From positions 109,762,329 through 109,826,328 of the forward strand of contig OW240915.1 of the NCBI GenBank assembly GCA_933207985.1: 64,000 nucleotides of DNA, in the 5' to 3' direction. This DNA is from Pelobates cultripes (Eukaryota; Chordata; Amphibia; Anura; Pelobatidae). The position numbers were made by a program, and so were the translations under genes. This document shows, in pieces, positions 55,096 to 64,000 of the stretch; the stretch's first letter is position 1; every line of letters starts with the position of its first letter. Under the pieces are notes generated by a model, which did not search any database, was not told the DNA's origin, and saw nothing but the letters and a program-made list of their open reading frames with translations.

Positions 55096-57357
55096 TATTC
55101 GCAAGCTAACAATGTCGATGTAACATGCTTTTATTATATACAATCTGCTTTAGATTACAGTAACTCATAAGCACATTTATGTACATGCTCAAATTTGTCA
55201 TTGTAACTTGACCTGGAATGTTATGTGGCATTTTTCTTATGCAAAATAAACACATTTTATTTAAACAAAAATGTATTTTGTGTGTGTGCACGGTTCCTTA
55301 ATCTGTATTTTGTGTATTTTTTGGTCTTTACAGTACCACTGCTGAAAGAGTTCTGGGTGTGCCACCAGTTCACTTTTTTCTGTGAATATTCAAGCTAAAA
55401 TAATAATAATAATAAAAAAACTGTAATCGAGAGATATAATAAAGATACAATTTTGGATTACTAGATATCATGACAGGGCACAGTATTTATCAAGAATAAA
55501 CAGGCATGGAGGCTTGTGTTATTAGAGCAATGCCAGTACATAAGTAGGGGCCATCACTGAAATGACACTATGCCTGTGTTGTTCTGACTATGAGAGAGAT
55601 TGGAAATAGAGTGGTCCTCGTTAACCACAATGCCAGAATGACGTACAGTACACCATATTTTAGATTGCCCAAAATGCATTAACTACCGAAACCAAAAGGC
55701 ATTTAAAATTATGTATTCATAACATGTGGGTCAATGTTTTCTTAAATGTACATAAAAGTAGAGTGACAACTTAAAACATTTTAATTGTGATGGAGGTTTA
55801 TAGTCAGCAGGGACTTGAATGTGTATCATCATGCTTATACAGTCCTGCACAAAACTTTCTAAGTGACAACTCATGCTCTTTATAAACTTGAATTGTTACT
55901 GGGACTTAGCCATTTGGGAATGTAGCCTTTCTTTCTTCTTGCTTGAGCTAGGATTCTATTTTAGGTTTGCACCTGGTGGATACATAAGGAGTTGGCAAGT
56001 GATATATTTTAATATACTTTATACTTGTGATTCAGAGCTTTCTGTATTTTTATTTTGTTTTAATTATTTACAAAAGAGGCACATTGGTCCCAGGTATAAC
56101 AGTTACACTTGACAGAGAGAAAAATCCCCACTGGCCTCTTTCAAATTGGAACTCTGGCATTTTCAGTTCTTTACTCATTTGGGAGGTGCATCGACGATAA
56201 TCCTTGCACTGAATTCCCATTGGAGGTAATAGGAACTAAGCTCTGTAAAACATGGAGGGTTAAACGGTGCTGGCATGCCCCGTCCTTAAAATATATTGTT
56301 TTTTTAAATTAAAGAATAAACTTACCTTTGACCCATGCCAAGTTGTCCCCGCTTATTATACAAGGTGGAGGGATGTCTCAGATTCAGGGCTGAGGGAGTA
56401 CTTTGGATGATATAGAGGATGACATCATGCCTGCCATAGATGTCTGTCACCATCTGCTAATGATGTTGTTGTGCTAGAGGTGGACTCACATAAATGTCAA
56501 CAACATCAAATATCTCAGAATGTTTCATACTTAAATGCATTACATGTAGAGTCCAAGAATGATGACCACTTCAAATCACTGAAGGGATCTTGGAGCTTGC
56601 TGTAAACATTTTAAAATTAATGGCAATGCTAAGCACTCTTTCTCACATTGAGCCTTTGTTTCACAAATTAGCCCAAACAATTGGCTGAGAGGAAAATGAA
56701 TAATGATCTCAACATAACCAGTACAAAGTTATAATAATAACTTTTTTCCAGTCTCCTTCCTATAAGATTGTTGCAGTGAGTTTTGATGAAATATTGATCT
56801 ATCTTGCTTGGCTTTCCCCTTAGTGGATTCTAGCTGCTCATAGAAATGTAGTATTCCAATCTAGTCTAAATGTTCATTTAAAGGCCAAAATGTTATCTTC
56901 AGGTTTGAAACAAAAAGTTTAGATATTGCACAATGTAATTTTTTTTCCTACTTCCAATTTTTCTGCAAATTAATATAAGAAAAATAAAAGGTACGTAAAT
57001 TTCAATCATTTTATTTTTAGGTATTGTGAAAGTACAGTATGCTTATCAAATAGCTGATTTGTCTTAATTTTAAATGCTGTGTTGCAAATATATATAATCA
57101 TAAGTTGTTTTTATAAACGTAATAATGCACAGATTCATTGAGTTGCAATATGTATTTCTTGAAACATGTATAGCACATGTCTGACTGTTGTTGAATTATA
57201 AACCTTGGCATCCTACTACTTTATTTACTGAATTACTAAATAGGCACACATTCATCCTTTTTATATGTTTCAGTTCACTGTTTTCAAGTTCAAATCCATA
57301 AGCTAATGCCAATACTAAAATAAAAATAGCATTTAAATTTAACTTGACACAAAATAA

Positions 57358-57360
<3 letters not shown>
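55096..57360. other. AT-rich stretch without recognised genes
   Basis: No recognisable coding content. A short AAT repeat lies at 55399-55413. Frames 55873-56112 and 56109-56312 were examined and not assigned. Confidence 0.5.
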
Positions 57361-57361
<1 letters not shown>

Positions 57362-57406
<45 letters not shown>

Positions 57407-57408
57407 AC
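57362..57408. repeat. GA microsatellite
   Basis: (GA)n of about 17 units at 57367-57400, flanked by a short TA run. It accounts for the serine/leucine-rich minus-strand frame over it. Confidence 0.95.
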
Positions 57409-57606
57409 CGGGTAATACATATTTATTTTTCATAATTGGAGTGCAAGTCTTTTCTTGGATATTTAGATAAAGGAGTCAAACATAACACCTAGCCAATGTA
57501 CCCATGGATATTGAATATTGATTTGTAAAGCAAATCCATGCTGTATAATTGGGAACTACATAATAAAATCCCTGGAGTGCTTACCTATCTTGGAGCTGTG
57601 TATATT
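57409..57606. other. No gene recognised
   Basis: Short AT-rich spacer between the GA and TG microsatellites. Confidence 0.5.
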
Positions 57607-57610
57607 TGTA

Positions 57611-57659
<49 letters not shown>

Positions 57660-57670
57660 ATATATATTTT
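57607..57670. repeat. TG/TA microsatellite
   Basis: (TG)n of about 18 units (57615-57652) followed by TA steps. Frames on both strands across it are low complexity. Confidence 0.95.
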
Positions 57671-57923
57671 AACTATCCTTGTGAAAGGAATGATAATGCA
57701 GTTTAATGACATGTTAGAGGTTGATCCTGCCATGTGGAAAAGTAGTTTTCTTTCACCTCTCCAAACACAGGGAAACGATTGATATAGCTTCACAAGGGAT
57801 TGGTTTGTTTTTCTAAAAAACATTATCAAATGTAAAAAAAAGTATATTCATGTATACAAAATATATCTAATTTTTATAACATTTTCCAAAATAGTAAATA
57901 TTTTCTAAGTATATCCAAAAATA

Positions 57924-58497
57924 TTAAAGGTACACTATAGTCACCAGAACAACTACAGCTTATTGAATTTGTTCTGATGTGTAGAATCATTACCTTCAGG
58001 CTTTTTGCTGTAAACACTGTCTTTTCAGAGAAAATGCAGTGTTTACATTACAGCCTAGTGATAACTTCACTGGCTACTCCTCAGATGGCTGTTAGAGATC
58101 CTTCCTGGGTCATGGCTGCCTAAAATGCATCCAAACATTCAGTGTCTCCTCCTTCTGCATGCAGACACTGAACTTTCCTCATAGAGATTCATTGATTCAA
58201 TTCATCTCTATGAGGAGATGTTGATTGGCCAGGGCTGTGTTTGAATTATGCTGGCTCTGCCCCTGATCTGCCTCTTTGTCAGTCTCAGCCAATCCTATGA
58301 GGAAGCATTGTGATTGGATCAGGCTACCACTTCTGCTGATGTTAGCAAGCAGTGGGCAGGTCTACAGGAAACAGGGAAAAAGCCTGCAGCTCCAGACTTG
58401 ACTACAAGTAAAAGTTTACTATTTTTAGGGAGGCAAGAGGGGACCAGGGTGGCTAGATGATGGTTTTAACCCTATAGGGTCAGGAATACTTGTTTAA
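57924..58497. mobile_element. T2-type (TTAA) element, right terminus degraded
   Basis: It starts TTAAAGGTACACTATAGTCA (57924) and continues with ccagaacaactacagctta. Near the right side come the ttaaccctatagggtcagga stretch (58465-58484) and TTAA at 58494-58497. The expected complementary end (CCTATAGTG...CCTTTAA) is missing, so the last part of the terminal repeat appears deleted. Internal inverted pair: ctcatagagat/atctctatgag at 58178-58213. Confidence 0.7.
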
Positions 58498-59399
58498 ATC
58501 ATTTGAAAAGCTTATCCAAAAATATTTGATTGAGGCCATCGTTGGCAATGTTAGAGTTAAGCATGATAAAAATGAAATGGTGGAAGTGACAGCAATACTT
58601 TTACTATATACCTCACTCATTTTCAATTTAATATTAAAACCATATTCATTGACCCATTCAAAGTTAGAAATTTTCCAGCTAGAGCCAAGAATGATATAGT
58701 GTGACTGATTTAATTAATCAGTTACTGAAATCTAAGATTGTGCTTAAATGGAGCTAAATGGATTGGTTTGTTAGCACACTGAATAAACACAGTCCTGATC
58801 ACTAAAAGCAATACTTTTTATTCAATGTGATAGTGCATGCAGGCGCAGCTTTAATTATAGTCAGATATGCATACCCTTTGCTTACATCATTATTTAAATG
58901 GTCAGCTTTACACAGCTGTTCCATCCCATGAGCTTATAAAGTTTAGAATGTGAATTGGCCGCCCTAACTGTGATGAATCATGTCTGGCCTTCAACTTTTC
59001 CCCTGTGTTGGATGAGAAAGTAAGAAGCCTGGCAAATGGATACAGGAGCACAGATCGTAGAAGTTCATAGATCACTGGTCATTCTTCAGTTGTGAACAGT
59101 CCAGTTAAATATTGCTGTGCTTATGAGAAAATCATTATGTGTAAGTGGATAAAAAAATCAGGTTCTTTTAAAAGAATAATTATGGGCAGCTCATTATTTT
59201 GGGATAATTATGCTTACATATGGATGGATAGATGTTTTTAAGGACGGGTGGATGGATATGGATTTTAAGATATGGATTTTTTTTTCAACTAAATATATTT
59301 GGGCCTAATAATGTGGCAAGGTTTTTTTGTTAGTTTTGGCAGAAATCTCTTTGTAGTTTAATTGTAAAAAAATGTTAAAACGCTAAGCCCTCAGTAAAT
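58498..59399. other. AT-rich stretch without recognised genes
   Basis: Short frames only. A ggatgga-rich stretch lies at 59222-59262. Nothing else identifiable. Confidence 0.5.
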
Positions 59400-59610
59400 A
59401 CTTTTCTAGCAACCTATTTTTCTACCCCTACCTTTAACCTTTTTGTCACTATACCCCACTCCCTCCAGCATGCAAGCTTACTGAGCATTGCCCTCAACCC
59501 CTATATTCCTGTGCGTGCAACTTGTCTGGTTACAATTACATGTCTGTCAATCCACCTATTGTACAGTGCTGCAGAATTTAGTGGCGCTTTATAAATAATA
59601 ATAAATGTGT
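59400..59610 (+). mobile_element. L2-type LINE 3' tail, plus strand
   Basis: The end of the block, gtacagtgctgcagaattta (59562-59581) followed by gtggcgctttataaataataataaa, is the plus-strand form of the L2 tail seen in antisense at 5285-5360. Upstream ctttttgtcactataccc and gcttactgagcattgcc suit the L2 3' region. No ORF is retained. Confidence 0.8.
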
Positions 59611-60525
59611 CACATGAAGTTCTGATAAAGATTTACGTTTAGAAAGAATACTGGGAGAAACACAAATAGTATAGAGATACAGAGCGAGAGAGAAGAAAGT
59701 AAATCTTTGATTGAATTCGGGAACACATATAAATCTCAGGTGATTGCAGACATAAAATTCTCAGGTACCCCTACCTCCCTCTAAAAATGCAATTTTTCTA
59801 TACTTGCTCCATAATTTGGAGTATGCACAAGAGTCAGAACCACATTGCATACTCCACCCATGAGAAAAATACAGTTACCTCATAAGAAAGTAGGAAAAAT
59901 AAAATATCAATTGTAGACAGAATTGATTTCCCTACTAAATAGCTAGTCTTAGAATAAACTGGCACTGCGGTACTTGTTGTAATAATCATGCAATCAAAAA
60001 ACACCACAATTTATGAGAAAACATGCATACAATTATTTAGAATGTTAGTTGAAACAGCTGTTTTTACCTTTCTGAGTAGGCATGTTCTTGTACATTCATT
60101 AATAAACTATGGAGGACTGATGAACTAGATATCCAATAAACCCTGCTGAGTTGTAGTGTAAAGCAACAATTAAAAATATATATATATATATTTACATAGT
60201 TCAAGTTGGTGACCTTCAAAAAGCTTTTGCCTCTGCATCTAGAACAGTTTAGTGTTATAATGCTGGCACTGGCAGAGTTTTCAACATTTACAAATTCATA
60301 AATAAAACAAAACAAAAATAAAAAAATTAAATTAGTAGTGGAAAATACTAAAAAAATAACTATAACCCTGGGATATGTAGATCTAACCAGGGACAACAAC
60401 ACACCATCACCAAAACAGCAGTGCCAAACTTGCCCTTTCTCATTTTTCCTAGTCAAGATGTGTGCAAAGGTCAAAAGAACACAACAGGCAGTAATTATGC
60501 AAAAGTTTAAGGAACATAACAGGCA
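59611..60525. other. AT-rich stretch without recognised genes
   Basis: A short (TA)n run lies at 60176-60190. The minus-strand frame 60474-60064 (136 codons) has low-complexity hydrophobic stretches and no recognised domain. It is judged to be chance. Confidence 0.5.
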
Positions 60526-61210
60526 GGGCCGTTTTTAATATTGAATGGACCCTGGGCAATAATTAGCTTGGGCCCCCTGGACCCTGTCCCCCATCTTCCG
60601 CTCACTGGCATGCAATCACACCCTTAATCCCACCGCAGTGATGGCAGTAGAGAGAGTCCTGGTAGAAGAATTTGTTGTGCTTCTTATTGCAAGGATGGCC
60701 AAAAGGTAAATCCCCATCTGTTGTGGCTCCAACAATGCTTTGACAGCTGGGGCTCTACATTTTCCCCTGCTTGCAAATTTGTATTTAACACTGAGCAGTG
60801 TTTGTGTGTTTGAATGTAAGCATGTTTTGTATGGTGTATGTTAGTGTTAATGTAGGAGTATATTTGTATGTGTCGTTGGTGTTTAAATGCAAGTATGCAT
60901 TTATGAGTAGTGTTAATCTTTGAATGCAAGGCTGTGTTTATATATAATTTTGATGTTTAGCACAGCGGTGTTTTTGTATGCATGGTTGACGTTTCAATAA
61001 ATGAGTGTGCTTTTATAAAGTGTACATGTTTGAATGCAGGGGTGTATTTGTACGTCGTGTTAGTGTATGAATGCTGAGATGTATACACATATACACATAC
61101 ACTGCCACACAAACACACACGCAGATACACACACTCTTAAAAACATGCAAACACACTCTGACACACATGCAGATACACAGATACACACACTGAGACAAAC
61201 ATAGTGCAAA
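60526..61210. mobile_element. hAT-like terminus with internal minisatellite and CA repeats
   Basis: caggcagggccgtttttaat (60520-60539), followed by a ggcccctgg-type step, resembles the CAGGGCCG start of hAT elements. From about 60790 to 61080 a degenerate unit of roughly 50-60 bp, containing tgaatgcaagg(g)tgt and gtatgt-gtgttagtgtt steps, recurs about five times. CA-rich sequence follows (61085-61200). The right terminus is not found. No transposase. Confidence 0.4.
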
Positions 61211-61303
61211 TTCCAAGTTTTGTTTACGTTTTATTTTGAATGTGTACAATGGACTCCGTTCTTAAAGGGTAATAGGTGCATGTGCACCCAAAAGAACAAC
61301 CTC

Positions 61304-61787
61304 TTAAAGGACCACTATAGTGCCAGGAAAGCATACTCGTTTTCCTGGCACTATAGTGCCCTGAGGGTGCCCCCACCCTCAGGGTCCCCCTCCCGCCCGG
61401 CTCTGGAAGGTGGAAAGGGGTAAAAACTTACCTTTTTCCAGCGCTGGGCGGAGAGCTCTCCTCCTCCTCTCCGCCTGCCGCGGCTGAATGCGCACGCGCG
61501 GCAAAGCTGCGCGCGCATTCAGCCGGTCTCATAGGAAAGCATTTACAATGCTTTCCTATGGACGCGCGTGCTCTCACTGTGATTTTCACAGTGAGAAGCA
61601 GCGCCTCTAGTGGCTGTCAATGAGACAGCCACTAGAGGATTAGGGGGAAGGCTTAACCCATTCATAATTATAGCAGTTTCTCTGAAACTGCTATAATTAT
61701 GAAAAAATGGGTTAACCCTGGAAGGACCTGGCACCCAGACCACTTCATTAAGCTGAAGTGGTCTGGGTGCCTAGAGTGGTCCTTTAA
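61304..61787. mobile_element. T2-type (TTAA) element made of consecutive hairpins
   Basis: Ends TTAAAGGACCACTATAG (61304) and its diverged complement up to CCTTTAA (61787), with TTAA at both edges. Inside are eight hairpins in a row. Arm pairs: 61313-61330/61341-61358 (18 bp), 61359-61369/61374-61384 (11), 61481-61493/61513-61525 (13), 61530-61542/61548-61560 (13), 61572-61582/61586-61596 (11), 61604-61618/61624-61638 (15), 61663-61680/61684-61701 (18) and 61731-61747/61754-61770 (17). All these arms are perfect. No protein is encoded. Confidence 0.9.
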
Positions 61788-62845
61788 CGGTGCAGGGGGC
61801 ATGATAACTAGAAAAGATGGAAACAAGTTTACCAATAGGCGTGGCCCTCTCCCCAATATGACTACATTTAACCATTTCCTCAGTGCTCAGTTATACTATG
61901 CTCTCATTGTTTATACTTCTCAGTGAATTCTATTGTCTCCTTCATATTTGACCCATTTTGACGATTACCTCGTTTATGATCCTGTGGATTTCCTTGAGCT
62001 TGATTTCACTTATCTCTTTTTGGTTCCCTGCTTCGGTTTACTACTGCTATCTGGGCTCCTACTATCAAAAGTGTAACACTCTGCATCGCTATTTCCAACA
62101 TAAAAATAAATAATACATAATAACACTAGTAACACCCTGTTTTTGACTCCACTTCTGAGATAAAGAGAGAGAGTCACAACTGCAGCATACTGATGGATAG
62201 TGAGTAGTGGAGAAATAGTAAATAAAAACAACAGGTGTTTTATAGTGCAGCTCACATGATAAAATGTCTGGGTTTGATTACGTGCTAAACAATATCATTG
62301 ACCATTCAGGAAGTTGATATACACTGGATTACAGCTTTATCATGATTATTTATTGTTTGATAGGAATGACAGGAGTTGCAATTCATTATTAATCTGCAAA
62401 TAGCACAATCAGAGTATGTTTTCACATACTACAACAATCCTGTCTAGTGTAAGAATGAGGATACATCAAAAATAAACATATTTGAAAGGAATTTAGTTAC
62501 ATTATCGTATGGCCAAAACTTAATTGGGATTGTATATGTTATATTTTCTGTTTGTATGTAAGGAGTAATTGCTGTTGAAGCAGTCTGGTCTTTATTATAA
62601 TTAAGGCTAGTTATCTGTGTGCATCTTCATCATGCAATCGACCTTGATCTTTTTGTCATCACCAGACAATGAAAGTAGACGATCAAAGATGAAACCATGA
62701 AGAAAAAAAACGGTTAATCAGTATGTCAAACCTAATGCTTTCTTATTAGCATGTTATATCTAGAAGAACTTTGTAAATTATTATCATTTAAAAAGTACCA
62801 GTATATATTCTGCATAACTTTACAATTACAGAAAATGAGACAGGA
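61788..62845. other. AT-rich stretch without recognised genes
   Basis: Short frames only and no recognised repeat, apart from a gagaga step near 62163-62171. Confidence 0.5.
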
Positions 62846-62925
62846 GATGTTTAGGGGCACAGAAAGCCCTGCTCAAACAAGCTTACAATCAATGCATGCA
62901 AACCTAAGTTCCCTGGATCTAAGGC
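62846..62925 (-). mobile_element. Short L2-like fragment, minus strand
   Basis: gccctgctcaaacaagctta (62867-62886) matches the ccctgctcaaacgagcttac step of the L2 copy at 5429-5448. Only this short core is recognisable. Confidence 0.55.
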
Positions 62926-64000
62926 AGTGCTGTTACCACTGCTCCAAAAAACTGATAAATAATTCATTTTGGATCACAGTGTTTCTTTCTTCGTGGTCAG
63001 TATGACATATTTTCATGCAAATACCATACCAAGAATCTGATTGCGCAGGCATTTTATTTTTGCCTAGTTAGTTATTCATGTCAAACTACATATCACATAT
63101 GTGATGGAACTCATTGTACTCTTAAGCTGTTAAACAGTTTTGTTTTTTATGTGAAAACACATGGTTGATTCATATGTTCAAAGGTCTGCAAAGAGCCAAA
63201 ACAGTTGTGGTAAACACCAGGCATGTCTAAAAAAAACATGTGTTTGACTCTTATTAGATGAGAAAATGTATTAATCATGGCCCTCTCTTATGATTTGGCT
63301 AATTGAAATTTCCCTTTTGTGCTTATCAGCCCAGCTCAATCCTTTCCAAATGATGATCATTACCTTTAAATATAAATTAGTATTGTGTTTAGGACATTAA
63401 ACTGTTAGATTAACTTAATGCTATTGAGCTGTCTCTCTGTGTCTGCATGTCTTTATACACTTGCAGAACCACCAGTAAAGAAAGGGGATAAATAGGGAGT
63501 TTATTCAAATAATCACCATGAAGTATTAAATATACATTATATAAAAATATAAAATTTATATAAATGTATTCCCATATTGGGGAACACCAGGGGGCTGTCC
63601 CCAGCCAGCACAATGTGAGCACCAGCAGCGGAATTATTGCCGTTGTAGGCCATAAGCTGAAACACAAAACACTCAATATACTTATATACTCCAATAAAAT
63701 ATCTTCTTTGAGATCTGAAAAATAAATCAACTTTAGATTCTGCAAGAAAAATGGAGAGGATTTATAGCATTAAATATCTAGTTGTTAACACATTATCAAT
63801 CAGAGAGATTATATTGTATATTATGAATATAATGATCAATCCATCTAGCTGGTATGGTAATTTAGATTCCCTCTTTATATGATAGTAATCATTTAATAAT
63901 TAATATCTTAAAGATTACATTTGTCAATGCATCTTACAAATTAGAATTAAGCCTTATAGTAGATGTATAATAGGATTAAAAAATAATTTTAATATTGGAA
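62926..64000. other. AT-rich stretch without recognised genes
   Basis: No recognisable coding or repeat content to the end of the window. The minus-strand frame 63745-63410 has no domain. Confidence 0.5.

Noticed and set aside
60064..60474. 136-codon minus-strand frame with hydrophobic runs
   Set aside because: AT-rich sequence gives chance Phe/Leu/Ile stretches. No start context, domain or repeat membership was found.

Overview
This window looks like non-coding, AT-rich vertebrate DNA, most likely from a frog. I infer this from the repeat families: T2-type TTAA transposons with TTAAAGG ends, several L1/Tx1-clade LINEs, CR1- and L2-type LINEs, a tyrosine-recombinase (Ngaro-like, DIRS order) retrotransposon, Gypsy and Tc1-like scraps, and long TA, CA and GA microsatellites. 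I found no intact host gene, exon, tRNA or rRNA. Every long reading frame I could recognise is a broken piece of a transposon.

Layout. 1-7795: a decayed L1 on the + strand, split by a 2.9-kb minus-strand insertion that carries an L2 fragment and a foldback minisatellite. 7796-9264: unassigned AT-rich DNA. 9265-16113: a decayed minus-strand Ngaro-like element whose split direct repeats survive in the order A1-ORFs-B1-A2-B2; a + strand CR1 sits inside it. 16147-19425: a CR1 fragment, the 3' end of a second L1 and an internally deleted LINE. 19426-26990: mostly unassigned, with a 45-bp perfect hairpin, a large CA-based minisatellite and another LINE fragment. 27000-29765: an inverted-repeat element, an unclassified repeat, and a palindrome-rich element with a hammerhead-ribozyme-like motif. 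30115-30649: a TTAA element.

32193-37900: a third L1 with its 5' end, A-rich tail and a 12-bp target-site duplication, but damaged ORFs. 38250-39000: Tc1-like and Gypsy fragments, the latter broken by a fold-back rearrangement. 41627-42880: T2, L2 and CR1 fragments and an inverted-repeat element. 43015-46479: a 3.5-kb TTAA-ended element made largely of ~380-bp tandem units, one of which has an 80-bp TTAA mini-element in it. 49867-50865: a minus-strand LINE fragment. 52860-55095: a fourth L1, whose RT YADD box is intact. 55100-64000: mainly unassigned DNA with microsatellites, two T2-type elements, L2 tails and a hAT-like end.

The parts do not form one pathway. The window records layered transposition: insertions inside insertions, target-site duplications that can still be read, and several local fold-back or template-switch rearrangements. 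Family names come from remembered motif patterns, not from a database search.
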